Positions 11,820-24,900 of a DNA stretch of 64,000 bases are shown here, in pieces. A program made the position numbers and the translations under genes. The notes under the pieces are model-generated. The model ran no database searches. It saw only the letters and a list, made by a program, of their open reading frames with translations, and was not told the DNA's origin. Source of the DNA: Caenorhabditis elegans. Taxonomy: Eukaryota > Nematoda > Chromadorea > Rhabditida > Rhabditidae. Each line of letters opens with the position of its first letter. Position 1 is the first letter of the stretch. Location of the stretch: positions 12,338,001 through 12,402,000 of the forward strand of contig NC_003279.8 of NCBI RefSeq assembly GCF_000002985.6. The letters run 5' to 3'.

Positions 11820-12934
11820 GGACTTTAAGAGAAAGCTTCGTCCTAGCAAAGTCTAGAGAAGCAGCGAATATGTAGGACAAGCTGTCCAAGATGGATATCA
11901 ATATTTTTGCGCGCACGGAGGGAAAATGGTGTTGATTTTTCGATACGATATTAGGCAATTTTTCCTTAAGAAAATTTTCTCGATTTTTATGTAGTGCACG
12001 GCAGCTCAAAAGGCCACACTACAAACAAGACCTTCTCCGCTGATCGACCGCCACTTGTCCACTGGTTTAGTCGCAAGCGGTTCGGTAACTTGCTTCAGTA
12101 CTTGGTTCGTTCGGTAGCCTGCTCTACCCTTCTCACGGGTTTCAGGTGGACCCCTCGGTGTTTGAGCTTCCAAAGTTTTGGGAAGCTTACATAGTCTTCT
12201 ACTGGCGTCTTACAGAAAAATTCGTGTCTTACAGTTAAATTCCCCCAATTTTCGGAGGTCAAACGGCGAGGGCTTTAACATTCCAAATTTGAAGCCCAAC
12301 ACGACGCCCCGTTGATAAAAATGATCAATTTCAAAAATTGTTCCCCATGCAGACGTTCAGATCGTCAAAAGGCCAAAACATTAAAAGAAGTGAAAATAGC
12401 GAAATACACCTAGTGCAATGCAATCTGCGGCCAGAATCTTGGACGGTGTGTCCCATTTTTGCGCTTCTTCTATATACTTTGATGCTGCGCCGCATAGAAA
12501 TGTTTTTATAGTCACTTTTTGCCATTTAGGCTTGCATCAATTAAGAAATTTCTATATTTTTCAATTTTGTTTTTTTTTGTTGTGGTTACCCTAGGATTTT
12601 TGTGTTAAATAAAACGCTTGGCGTTTGCATCACATAGTATGATGAGTATATATTTCACAGCGCCCGACAATTTTCGGGTTCCGCCTCGTAGATGGCATGG
12701 GGTCTCGTTAGGAGTTGTTTGGTAACAGGGTAGCTTTATCATTCACTGTGGTCTAACCTCTTTTGCTCTGCTTGCTTTCATTTCAAAATTTTCTGAAAAT
12801 TTCAGGTGCTTCCTACATAACACAGGACGGGTGCAAGAAACGGCCGTCCTTCTGTACTTCCAAGATCTCAGACTAGATTACGAGCATACAATTTTCACAC
12901 ACACCCTTTCCTTCCCAAAAAGCTGTATGGAGTC
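11820..12934. other. Intergenic region without recognised gene
   Basis: This lies between the divergently transcribed GT14 (minus) and GT92 (plus) genes, so it should hold both promoters. Short open frames at 11994-12194 and 12331-12525 have no domain, no splice context and no paralogue in the window. A few moderately GC-rich stretches (for example 12000-12180) may be repeat fragments. Confidence 0.5.
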
Positions 12935-14724
12935 ATGAGATGTTCATCGTTTTACTGTTATTATTCGATTGTTGTTTTATTGTTAGTTTTCGGTGAGTTC
13001 TAGAAAAGTTCTTCTCACTTGGCTCATAAACTTGTTGTAGGGGTTTTCAATTTGTTCAAAGATAGAGACGAGAAGGAAACTGTGGAAATCGGAAAGTTCC
13101 GGGGGATATATGTACAGAATGCTTATAGGGTATCAGATGAGGAAGTTCGATTTTTCTACTTGGAGAATCAGGATAATAGGTTAGTTTCTAAGCTCTAGTT
13201 TCTAAGTATCTAACTAGATATCCGAGATTGATTTTCAGAGTAAACTTAAAATCACAAATTCCACTTGTCGGCTGGAAGCCTATCCGCTGGTTTTGCCTGA
13301 ACACCACTTGCTCGGACTATTTCTACTGCTCCATGGCCACACGATTCGGGAGTGTCTCCCTTCCACCCCATTCTCCACATCAATTATATATCAATTTATC
13401 AACTGAAGGGAATAATGAGTACACAGTGGTCCCTGTAAAGTAAGTTAGACCTTCCAAAATTCCGCCTACCCCAGAATAATTTGTGTAAATTTTCAAGAGA
13501 TGTCCGCCCTGGGCCTACCTATTCACATACTCTGGGTGTATGCCTCCAGCCGATATTCTTCTTCACGGACTGGACAATTGTCATCCAATTCCTAGAGTCA
13601 TGGATAGCTCAGGGTGCAACTAAATTCTATTTTTACTTGCATAGCTACACGTGGCAAACCAAAAAAGTCTTGGATTTTTACAAGGAGTCATTGGGAGACG
13701 ATCTGGAACTAGTAGAGTGGAGCGACCTTCCAGTTCACTCGAAGGATCGAGGAAACTATGACAGTGATCCGAATAGTAGAGTTTTTCGTCATGGTGCAAT
13801 TGCCTTCATGCATGATTGCATGCTTCGAGCAAGATCCGTGGTAAAATTCGTGGCTAACACTGATCTCGACGACTTCCCGGTTTCCTCTACTTTAAACATC
13901 TCCGATAACCTGAACTATTTATCCATCAAATATCCGAATGCAGCCCAATTCAAGGTTGACTGGCTGCTAAGTCACCAGAAGCAAAACTGGGGCGCCGTCG
14001 ACACTCCCAGGGACATGGGCTTCAGTCTAGAATCAGTGAGGGTGCTGCAAAATGAAAGTATTCGATGGGATTACCGAACAGCCAAGAAGCTTATTCATCG
14101 GCCGGAAAGGGTAAGCTTAGTGAGTAATAGCCAAATTCATAAAGTTTTGTCCAGGTTGTTCACTTCGATATGCATTCCGTTTTTCAAAATGAGGTGGATA
14201 GTGTTACCAAAAATCAATACTCAACAATCGATCTGCTGGGTAGTTCTGACTTGTACTTTTTGCACTTGAGAAGATTTGAACAGAAACTTGTAACTCCCCA
14301 TGATGTTTTTTATAATAATAGATTGGATACAAATTTATTGCTAAAGTTGAAGGAGCGAATGTTAGATCAGTATTCGGAAAGGATCAATGGGACTCGGTTT
14401 GCAGGTGAGTACGAAATTTTACTTGACTTAAATCCAATTTTTAAATCCTCAGATACAATACTATCCCCCTGGTCCGAAGATGCATTAAATACTATGCGAG
14501 ATCTCGAGCAATGCCGGTGTGAAGCGTTCGGAACAGTTTTGAACCACAAAAACCAAATATGCCAGCAAAGTTCCGCCGGGTGTGAGGGCATGCTGACTTC
14601 TGGGATCTCTTTTATCAAAACTCGTCAAACCTGGAAAAATATCAACCGGAGAGGACGATATAATAATTATTTTGAGAAGCCGAAAAGCTACTCGTTTTTC
14701 AGTAGTCCATATTTTTGGAGTTAG
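12935..14724 (+). CDS. GT92 (DUF23) glycosyltransferase-like protein
   Basis: Family GT92 protein of about 510 aa. In C. elegans, a characterised GT92 member adds beta1,4-galactose to core fucose; the substrate here is unknown. Exons: 12935-12992, 13041-13179, 13239-13439, 13498-14110, 14155-14404 and 14453-14724. The N-terminus is a signal anchor (YSIVVLLLVFG). Family motifs are LGVCLQPIFFFTDWTIVIQFLESW, GATKFYFYLHS, the central VKFVANTDLDDFP with the DxD, AQFKVDWLL, a histidine-containing VVHFDMHSV and a C-terminal Cys-rich segment (EQCRCEAFG, ICQQSSAGCEG). All introns are short with consensus borders. It is intact. Two distant relatives are at 56120-58278 and 61323-63206. Confidence 0.9.
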
Positions 14725-14885
14725 ATTATTGTTATTATTGGTATTATTAAATAAATGTTTATACTGTTTCTCATGTTATAAATATTAAGTCTATCCGGTT
14801 ACGGTCGGTTTCCGACTTACGAACCAGGCTTTCGTCGGTCGTGGACAGCAGCCGGCTGACATGAGACGCCTACCCGCGCCTCATT

Positions 14886-15226
14886 GACTCACAAAACGGC
14901 TTATTTCAATATGATCATCCAGCTTTGTATTATCCAAAATTGATAGTAATGTAGAAAAAGGTTCGTTCCATCTTAAAAGTGACAAGTGTCATTGTTGAAA
15001 AGCTTCAAAAACGCCTCAAATAGTGGCTGAAAGTTGCCGTTTGCCGAAAAAGTGTCGTTAAACGGTTTTTCGGCAAACGACAACTTCCCGGCACTATTTG
15101 AGGACTTTTTTTAAGCTTTTCAACAAAAACAATTATTATCAGAAAAGCAAACTTTTTTCTACATTTCTACATTAATTTTGGACGGAAAAAGTTGGTGTAT
15201 CATGTATGAAATAAGCAGTTTTGTGC
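14886..15226. repeat. Large palindromic MITE-like element (about 340 bp)
   Basis: An almost perfect hairpin. The left arm from about 14886 runs through CTCAAATAGTGGCTG and TTGCCGTTTGCCGAAAAA. A 14-nt loop follows, and then the complementary right arm ending near GCAGTTTTGTGCG. Arms are about 160 bp, with small indels. It has no coding sequence and lies upstream of the first acyltransferase. Confidence 0.85.
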
Positions 15227-15310
15227 GTTTGCCGAAAAAATACCGCACATCCCTGCCCTACATACACCATTGTATACTCAAAAAAAACAGGAAAAATCCT
15301 TGAAAATTCA

Positions 15311-15415
15311 TGGATATTCATCGCGCTCTATTTAGCCCACACGAAAGATGATTTTAGGGATTTTCAAAATCGGTGAAAGTATCGGAGAAGATATGGATCT
15401 AAGCGTATTTCGCTT
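15311..15415 (+). promoter_or_regulatory. Upstream block conserved in all three acyltransferase copies (copy A)
   Basis: A roughly 100-bp block, containing TCATCGCGCTCTAT, ATTTTCAAAATCGGTGAAAG and GATCTAAGCG, recurs at 18675-18775 and 21668-21768, upstream of each start codon. It is either a shared promoter or simply duplicated along with the gene. Confidence 0.5.
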
Positions 15416-15505
15416 CAATTTCAGGGTTTTCTCCTATTTTCTAATTTATTAGGCTTTGTTATTGGGTACATATTATGCCAGTTTAATTATTTGTTGTTGA
15501 TTATA

Positions 15506-18337
15506 ATGTCTACCAAAGTTTCTTCAAAGCGGCAGGATTTGCAAGCAGTCCGAGGATTGGCTATTCTATCGGTTCTTGGATTTCATTTCTACCCTAATCA
15601 GTTTCCCAATGGGTACCTTGGAGTTGATCAGTAAGGTTTTTAGTGATAACTTCCAGCATTTTGACAGTTTCAGGTTCTTTGTTCTCTCTGGATTTCTGAT
15701 GTGCATGTTGTTGAGTAAAACTTCCAATATGTCAATTCCAGCTGTCTTTTTACACTTCTACACCCGCCGCTTAAAACGGATCCTTCCGATGTACTTCTTT
15801 GCAATCTTTCTTGCTCTAATTGCACTCTACACTGCATTCAGTGTTACCAATGTTCTACAGAACCAATATTCTGCTCTACGAGCTTTATTCTTTACATCTA
15901 ATCGTAAAAAGACCGGATTTGAAGACTATTTTGAGATGTTGGACCTGGCAGTAGATATATTCACTCATACCTGGTCCTTATCAGTTGAAGTCCAATTCTA
16001 CCTGATTGTCCCGGTAGTATTTATGATTGGAGATGTGCTATCAGGAAACAAACAACTGGGATATTACTACGCTTTATGTGAGTTTGGATAAAAAACTATG
16101 CACGTACTGCATTCATCTATTTTCCAGGCTTGTCATCCCTCATTTACTATCTTGTGTCTCCTCCAGATGTTTCATTCAACAGTGTGTTTGCAAGAAGTTG
16201 GCAGTTTTTAATCGGCATGGTAGTTCACCTGAAGCAACGCCGGGAAAGCAGTATTCCAACAAATGAGCCAGAGTCGGAAAAACTATTAGAAAATGTTTCT
16301 GGAGAAGATATTTCATCAATTGCATGGGTTAGGTATTCATTTATTTTACCAATGATTAGTCTGGCATTTTTCAAATATGAGCTCCCTTCTACTTTAATGC
16401 GGTAATCTTCTTTCTTTTTTTTTTTTTTTTAATAAAACAACTTGCTTATATTATACAGGTTAATATTCACAATATTCACTGGATGCTTTATTCTATACTC
16501 AGTGGATGATGACTACCTCGAAAATCGATTCTTAACTTACATCGGAGACATTTCCTATACTCTATATTTAGTACATTGGCCGGTATATGCATATTGCAAA
16601 TTAAGTTACCCGGAAAGCATTCTAGTATTGACTATTGGATTGATAACTTCCATATTATTCTCAGTAGTTTTATACGAGACATTTGAGAAGTAAGTATTTT
16701 TCTTCAAAAAATAAAGGATGTTCTTGGTCCTCTCACACGAGAAATGAGTTTCGATGCACCATGTTTTAAGTTTAAACAAGAGTCGATGCACCATATTATG
16801 AAGTTTGATTAGGGCAGGACAATTATGTTTGAATTTTATTACTATAACAAAAAACACGTGCATATAATTAACGTAGAGGACAAAAACGTCGTTGTTCTCA
16901 GCTAAACGGCGGAAGCTCGACCTCAAACTAGCGTATAGGTTGCTAAGTTTAACAATTTGCAGGTGGTACTTAAATGTTTCTAATGTAAACGTAGCAATTC
17001 TTGTTGTGTCTTTGTTCACGGCCAATTTGATTTTAATTTACAAAGATAACATATTCGATTCAACAAAACTTTCAATGCCGGGCAACTCGACAAGATTGGA
17101 TGGAGTCACTGATGATATGGATGTCTGTAAGTTGAAGCCCTTGCAACAAGGCCGTTTAGGCCATGCTAAGATTAAGACCAAATTTATTTTCAGACGACGC
17201 AATTCGCTTGAACGCCTACTGGCACATGACTGATCTCGAAGGACTTAAGCCACCGGGATGCAACCGGAAATGGCCTGGAAAAAATTGGTGTGATTTTGAA
17301 GTGAGAGATGGTTTTTATTATTTTTACCACTGGTTCTACTTCAAAGTTACATAACAAATATTTCAGATGAATGGAACCGAATTCAAGTTGGCAGTATTGG
17401 GGAACAGTTATGTTGAGAATCACCTTAAAATGTTCATTCAAGAATGCGGTTACAGATCAAACAGTCTAGCCTCGTACACCGAAAATGGTATGTCTCGTTA
17501 AATGATGAAACCGCAGACACCTTGATATTTTCTCAGCGTGTGAACCATTGGCTGCTTATGAGCATAAAGCTGATTGCAAATCTAAATTGAAAAACTTTAT
17601 CGATTTCCTTGAAACCACACAACCGGACTATGCATTCATTTTAACAAGGTGATTTAAAAAATTGCTATTTTAGAAAATTATCGACTTTCAGATTTTTTGC
17701 AACAGGAGTTGTAACAAACTCTACAAGCTCCACAGACGAGGACCCAATCTATTTGGAAATGAGGGAGCAGATGGGAAAACTTCTTCCAAATATTAAAAAG
17801 AAGCTGTATATTCTAGATGCATTTCCTAGACCGAGCATGGTGTATATTTTGCAAGTGGCAAAGGATTTGAAGAATGGGAGAAATGTGGATGAGATTCATG
17901 TAAGATATGAGGGATGAGCACTGTCTGTTGATAGTAAAACTGCTAAAAATTTGAATTAACTTTGCTCTCTTGGGGCTCTTTTACACAATCGAAAGAATGC
18001 AAGTGTGCTCCAAAGAAATGTGTAGTTGAAAAATTAAAAAAATTCAAATATAAACGTCTATGTACATGTACACATTCCCCAAAATTTTCAGAAAGATCTT
18101 GTCCAATTCGATACATATAAACTGGCTCGTCAACGGACTGAAGCCATCGTCAAGGAATGCGGCAATAAGTGTGAGCTCATCGACTATGAGCCACTGCTAT
18201 TCAACAAAACCTCCAATCGTTTCGAATTTTTCGATTCTCGGGGGTTCCTTTACTTTACAATAGTCAATCATCTCTCCGCTCATGGAGTGGAATTGATCCG
18301 GCCGATATATACGAAAATCTGTCAAGATTTGAGATGA
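15506..18337 (+). CDS. Acyltransferase-3/SGNH O-acyltransferase, tandem copy A
   Basis: Membrane O-acyltransferase of the type called OAC in C. elegans, roughly 640 aa: an N-terminal multi-span acyltransferase-3 domain fused to a lumenal SGNH-like domain. Such proteins transfer acyl groups to sugars or other hydroxyls. The start gives MSTKVSSKRQDLQAVRGLAILSV. The acyltransferase-3 part shows GFHFYPNQFPNGYLGVDQ/FFVLSGFLM, FYTRRLKRILP, HTWSLSVEVQFY, FARSWQFLIGM and YTLYLVHWPVYAY. The SGNH part shows FKLAVLGNSYVENH, ECGNKCELIDYEPLL and FLYFTIVNHLSAHG. Eleven or so exons, all joined in frame with consensus sites; no lesion was found. Last codons encode CQDLR before TGA. The typical SGNH GDS reads GNS here. 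Confidence 0.92.
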
Positions 18338-18674
18338 GAAGATGGCATTGTTTTAATCATATTGTGATAATCTTGCATTGAATAAAGAAAAACAATTTCA
18401 AGTGTTTTTTCGTGAAAGACGAACAGAGTAGTTGTGTCTTAACCAAAGCTATGTTAATGCCCAATTCAAGCAAAAAACCTCTTCGAAATCACATACTTGA
18501 CTCGGGCAAAATGTAGAACTGTACAAGTTCAAAATCCGAGCAACGAGGGGATAACTTGAAGACTCAGGTGATTTCTGAACTTACGAGGGACAGGTTTTTA
18601 TTTAGGGAGAAAGACGTATTTACATACACGGTAAAAATTATAACTCCCTGTAATGAAATTCCCAGAAAAATTCC

Positions 18675-18775
18675 TAGATATACATCGCGTTCTATCTAGT
18701 CCAAACGAACAATGATTTCAGGAATCTTCAAAATATGTGAAAGCTTCAATGAAGATTGTGATCTATGCGCGTTTT
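18675..18775 (+). promoter_or_regulatory. Conserved upstream block (acyltransferase copy B)
   Basis: Matches the block upstream of copy A (TACATCGCGTTCTAT, AATCTTCAAAATATGTGAAAG, GATCTATGCG), ending about 165 bp before the copy B ATG. A TTTTTTAG acceptor-like site lies just before that ATG and could be a trans-splice site. Confidence 0.5.
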
Positions 18776-18941
18776 CACCAGTCCTGGGTCTTTTACATAT
18801 AAATTTTTTGATTTTTATTTCGAGTTTTCTACAAAATACAACACCGAGAAAATCGTATTTTCAATTCAGTTACTGCAGTTTTTTGCTTAATTTTACTGTA
18901 CAAGCAAAGTAAATCATTTCAATATTCATTTTTTAGCGATC

Positions 18942-21341
18942 ATGTCCACCAAAATTCCTTCTAAACGGCAGGATTTGCAAGCAATCCGAGGATTGGCTAT
19001 TCTGTCGGTTCTCGGATTCCACTTCTACCCAAACCAGTTTCCCAATGGATACCTCGGAGTGGATCAGTTAGGTTTTTCAGTGATAACCTCCAGCATTTTG
19101 GCAGTTTCAGGTTCTTTGTCCTCTCTGGATTTCTGATGTGCATGTTGTTGAGCAAAACTTCCGGTATGTCAATTCCAGCTGTTTTTCTATACTTCTACAC
19201 CCGCCGCTTAAAACGGATCCTTCCGATGTACTTCTTTGCAATCTTTCTTGCACTAATTGCACTCTACACTGTATTCAGTGTTACCACTGTTCTACAGAAC
19301 CAATATTCTGCTCTACGAGCCTTGTTTTTTACGTCTAATCGTAAAAAGTCCGAAGATGAAGACTATTTTGAGATGCTGGCCCTGGCAGTAGATATATTCA
19401 CTCACACTTGGTCCCTATCAGTTGAAGTCCAATATTATTTGATTGTCCCGGTAATATTTATGATTGGAGATACCTTATCAGAAAACAAACAACTCGGATA
19501 TTACTGTGCATTATGTAAGTTAGGATATGAAGCTTTACAGGCACTACATTTGTCTGTATTCCAGCCTTGTCATCCCTCATTTACTACCTTGCATCTCATA
19601 CGTCTGTTTCATTCAACAGTGTGTTTGCAAGAAGTTGGCAGTTTTTAATCGGTATGGTAGTTTACTTGAAACAACGCCGGGAAAGCAGTTTACCTGAAAA
19701 CCAATTAAAAAGTGATACTGGAGAAAACACTCTGAAGTACTTCTTCCTTGTTCCCATGATTTTTCTGGCGTTTTTCAAATATGCGATTCATGCCACTGTC
19801 ATGAGGTAAGGTAACACTTTATCTTTTTTTAAATTTTGAACTAAAATTAATTTGAATTATACAGGTTAATATTCACAATCTTTACTGGTGGTTTTATCCT
19901 GTGTTCAGTTGATGGTGACTATTTCGAAAGTCGATATTTAACCTACATCGGAGATATTTCCTATACGTTGTATTTAGTTCACTGGCCGATCTATGCATAT
20001 TGCAAGTTAAGTTACCCGGAAAGCTATTCAGTATTGACATCTGGTTTGATAGTGTCTATATTGATGTCAGTGGTTTTATACGAGACATTTGAGAAGTAAG
20101 AATTTTAATATTTCAATCAATATGGGACCTACGTCGAATAAACAAGAAGCTATATATTTAGGTGGTACCTGAAACTCTCAAATATAAATGTATCAGTTCT
20201 CGTGGTGGTTTTATTCACAACAAACTTGATTCTGATCTACAAAGACGCCATATTTGACACAACACCTTCTTCCATATCAAGCAACTCGACGAATTTAGAT
20301 GGTGTCACTGATGATATGGATGTTTGTAGGGTGAACTACTTCAATTGGATATACTCCAAGTTTTTTTCCAGACGACGCAATTCGCTTGAACGCCCACTGG
20401 CATATGACTGATCTCCATGGACTTGAGGTGCCTGGATGCATTCGAAAAACTCCTGGGAAGGATTGGTGTGATTATGAAGTAAGAGACAAGTTTTTGTTAA
20501 CTGAAATAACAATGATTACAGATGAATGGAACTGAATTCAAGTTGGCAGTGCTGGGAAACAGTTTTGTCGAGAATCACTTGAAAATGTTCATTCAAGAAT
20601 GCGGACAGAGATCGTATAATCTGAGGGTGGTCACGGTAAGCGGTATGTTTTTTGTATCACAGTCCCGAAATTGATTGTAAAAATATTTTCCAGCATGTGA
20701 GCCACTGGCGGCTTATGAGCCTAAACCCGAATGCAAACAAGAATTGAAAGAATTTGTCGACTTCCTTGAAGCCTCACAACCGGACTATGCATTTATTTTG
20801 ACACGGTGATTACACGGTGATAGCTCTAATTATTAATCAATTTTCAGATTTTTTGCTACAGGAGTTGTAGCAAACTCTACAAGCTCCACAGACCTGATCT
20901 ATCTGGAAATGAGGGAGCAGATGAGCAAACTTCTTCCAAATATTAAAAAGAAATTGTATATTCTGGATGCGTTCCCGAGAGTTGATCAGCCATATACTTT
21001 GCATGTGGCGAAGGATTTGAAGAATGGAAGAAATGTGGATGAGATTCATGTAAGATTTTGAAAAGACTCGTAACTGAAACCAGCTCAATTTTCAGAAGCA
21101 ACTTCTCGATGCTGACAACTATAAACTGGCTCGTCAACGGACTGAAGCAATCGTTAAGGAATGTGGTGCCAAGTGTGAGCTCATAGACTATGAGCCATTG
21201 CTCTTCAACAAAACCTCCAATCGTTTTGAGTTTTTCGATTCTCGGGGGTTCCTCTACTTTACCGTAATCAATCATCTTTCTGCGCACGGATTGGAGTTGG
21301 TGCGGCCGATTTATACAAAGATTTGTCGAGATTTAAAATGA
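18942..21341 (+). CDS. Acyltransferase-3/SGNH O-acyltransferase, tandem copy B
   Basis: Second tandem copy with the same exon plan and domain order as copy A. The start gives MSTKIPSKRQDLQAIRG. The intron after GVDQ uses GTTAGG as donor, and the downstream exon resumes at FFVLSGFLM. Compared with copy A, the loop after FLIGMVV is shorter (YLKQRRESSLPENQLKSDTG) and the lumenal domain reads FKLAVLGNSFVENH and FTVINHLSAHGLEL. The last codons encode CRDLK and then TGA at 21339-21341. I found no disabling change. It is about 600 bp from the end of copy A, too far for a typical nematode operon, and it has its own upstream block, so independent transcription is more likely. Confidence 0.92.
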
Positions 21342-21667
21342 AGAATTGATTTTATAGACGTTGTTTTATATTATTTAAAAAAATATATAGTAACTAAAGA
21401 CAAATGCCGCATATAAACTGGGCAGCCTAAATACGTATGTTTTGTTTTCCAATTTTCAGAACTTTCGGAGTCATAAACAGGACTTGAACTTCAAAAAAAT
21501 TTAAAAAGTCGAACCAGTCAAAAAGAAACCACGCAAACAAGTCATGTTATTCGCAGAGTTAATAACTTCTGGTCCCAATGAACAAGACTTGTTACCAATT
21601 AATACACAATTTATTTGAAAAAGTGGAAAGATGATAATGTGTTTTGTTCAATTAATTAATTAATTTA

Positions 21668-21768
21668 TGCATACATTGCGTTATATGTAGTTCGAACGAA
21701 AATTGACTTCAGGAATCCTCAAAATTAGTGAAAGCCTCGGAGAAGATAGGGATCTAAGCGCCGTTTGT
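21668..21768 (+). promoter_or_regulatory. Conserved upstream block (acyltransferase copy C)
   Basis: Third occurrence of the block (TACATTGCGTTATAT, AATCCTCAAAATTAGTGAAAG, GATCTAAGCG), about 175 bp before the copy C ATG. The copy C ATG is also preceded at 5 bp by ATTTTCAG, a plausible trans-splice acceptor. Confidence 0.5.
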
Positions 21769-21941
21769 CTCACGCTCAGGTCTTTTAATTTTTCTTAATT
21801 TCTATGTTTGTCTCTTTGACGGTCTGTTCTGGCCTAATATATCGATTTTTAAAAGCTTTGTAGTGCAGCTCGAGCAACTCACTTGTTGTGCTACTCAAGC
21901 CACTTGATGCAAAAAGTGTTCCAATTTAATTTTCAGTGTTA

Positions 21942-24900
21942 ATGTCTACCAAAGTTTTTTCCAAGCGGCAGGATTTGCAAGCAATCCGAGGATTGGCCAT
22001 TCTATCAGTACTTGGATTCCACTTCTACCCTAACCAATTTCCCAATGGATATCTTGGAGTTGATCAGTTAGGTTTTTCAGTGATAACCTCCAGCATTTTG
22101 CAGTTTCAGGTTTTTTGTCCTCTCTGGATTTCTGATGTGCATGTTGTTGAGCAAAACTTCCGGTATGTCAATTCCAGCTGTCTTTCTATACTTCTACACC
22201 CGCCGATTAAAACGAATCCTTCCGATGTACTTCTTTGCAATATTCCTTGCTCTAATTGCACTCTACACTGTATTCAGTGTGACCACTGTTCTACAAAACC
22301 AATATTCTGCTCTTCGAGCTTTATTCTTTACGTCGAACCGTCAAAAAACCGGTCCAGAAAACTATTTTGAAAAGTTGTCCCTAGCAGTAGATATATTCAC
22401 GCATACTTGGTCACTATCAGTGGAAGTCCAATTCTATTTAATTGTTCCAGTAATTTTCTTGATTGGAGATGTGCTGTCAGGGAACAAACAATTGGGATAT
22501 TACTTTGCTTTAGGTAAGTAAAATAGGAGTTATCAGGTGGCTTTGAGGAAGTAATAGATTTTCTAAATTGAAAAAATCAATAAAGTTTCCCCTTTTTCAT
22601 GGTTTGTACCAAGCTCTGATAACTGAAAACCGTAAGACATAAAGAATTAAATGAAAACATATGTAAGCAAAAAAATGTTGTCAATCCACATTTGGTTTTT
22701 CCGGGAAATTCAAACATTCGGGATAATTGGGGACTGTTCTAGAACCAACTGGCTAGAACCAACTGGACAAAGTTGAGGAAACTCTAGAATGTTTTGAAAT
22801 CTTCTGAAAATATCGAGTGAATTCTGGAAAGTTCTAGAATTTTCAAAAACATCGAGAATATTCTAAAATGATCTATAACTTTTCTGCAATTTGGCTTAAC
22901 CTGTGTACCCATTTTATCAACAAAAAATGTTTCCAGGTGCCACATCACTCTCCTACCACCTTCTGTCTCCTCCCGATGTTTCGTTCAACAGCGTGTTTGC
23001 AAGAATCTGGCAGTTTTTAATCGGCATGGTAGTTTACATAAGACAACGCCATAGAAGCAGTATACCGACCGATGAACCGGAGTCTGGAAAGGTATTGGAA
23101 AATGTTGATGGGGAAGAAAGTTCATCGGTTAAATACTTGTTTCTCTTCCCAATGATTTTTCTGGCGATTTTCGAATATCCACTGCCACCTACTTTAATGA
23201 GGTAACACGCACACATTTTTTTCTAACAGAAACGTATTTTAAATTTTACAGGTTAATATTCACAATATTCACTGGATGCTTTATTCTATACTCAGTGGAT
23301 GATGACTACCTCGAAAATCGATTCTTAACTTACATCGGAGACATTTCCTATACTCTTTATCTAGTTCATTGGCCAATCTATGCATATTGCAAATTAAGTT
23401 ACCCGGAAAGCATTTCAGTATTGACAACTGGTTTGATAGTGTCCATATTGATGTCAGTGGTTTTATACGAGACATTTGAGAGGTTAGTTATTTCTTTGAA
23501 AACTTTAAACATTTTTAACATCACTTACAGTAAGCTGAGAAAGTTTTGAAGATGTGCCATTCTTAGTGACCGATTTTTAGGTAGAACAAAACACAGCCAG
23601 GCTAACAAAAATGTGTTACAGTAGCAACTTTCAGGTGGTACCTGAAACTCTCAAATATAAACGTAGCAATTCTTGTGGTGGCTTTGTTCACGTCAAACTT
23701 AATTCTGATCTACAAAGATAGCATATTCAACACAACGGAAATTCCTACGCCAAGCAACTCGACGAATTTAGATGGAGTCACTGATGATATGGATGTTTGT
23801 AAGATGAATTATTTCTATTGGTATTTATATTCCAAGTATTTTTTTTTTCCAGACGACGCGATTCGTTTGAACGCTCACTGGATTATGACAGACCTCACTG
23901 GACTTGTGCCACCTAAGTGTACACGGGAGACACCGGGCAAAGATTGGTGTAATTATGAGGTAAAATTTGTGAAACTGATCGCCTGTACTGACTTGAAATA
24001 AAACTAATATAATATAATCTAATTTAAATTAATTAAAACTAACTATAAAATAATAAGTTGCTAAGGTGACCAATAAGTGTACTTTAATCGAAAAGTTCCA
24101 GGTAAATGGCACCGACTTGAAACTGGCAGTTTTAGGAAACAGTATTGCCGAGAATCATTTGAAAATGTTCATTCAAGAATGTGGATATAGATCCTATAAT
24201 CTTAGAGCGTACACGTTTAATGGTAAGTTTTCAAAAACCTAATTTGAACATTTTCTTACTTATTCAGGTTGTGAACCGTTAGCCGCATTTGAGACGGAGC
24301 CACATTGCAAGATTCAATTAAAGGAATATGATAGTTTCCTTAAAAATACACAACCGGACTATGCATTCATTTTCACACGGTGATTACTTTCATATGTATG
24401 TGCAATGCTGAAACATTATTTGCTTTCAGATTTTTCGCCACAGGATTTGTTACAAACTCAAACTCTACAGAAACCGACCCGGTCTATCTAGAAATGAGGG
24501 ATCAAATGAGAAAATTCATTCCAAATATCAAAAAGAAGTTGTATATTCTGGATGCATTCCCAAGAGTTGAAATGTCATATACTTTGAAAGTGGCAAGGGA
24601 TTTGAAAAATGGAAGGAATTTGGATGATATTCATGTAAGGATGTTGATTGATTTTGAGCTGATTTTTACAGTAAATGCGGCAAAATGCTGGTTTGCCGAT
24701 TTCCCGGAAAGTTGCATTTTTTATGACGGAAACACTTGAAACTGTGGATGTTTGAAATTTTTTTTCCGTTTTCTTCACATATTTTTATAGAATTTGCTTT
24801 CTTTTCCAAAACAGACGTAGGAAAATTTATTGGATTGGTGAAATTTTGCCCATTAAAATTAAAATTCAATTCTTAAATTTCCAACAAAAATATTTGCAAA

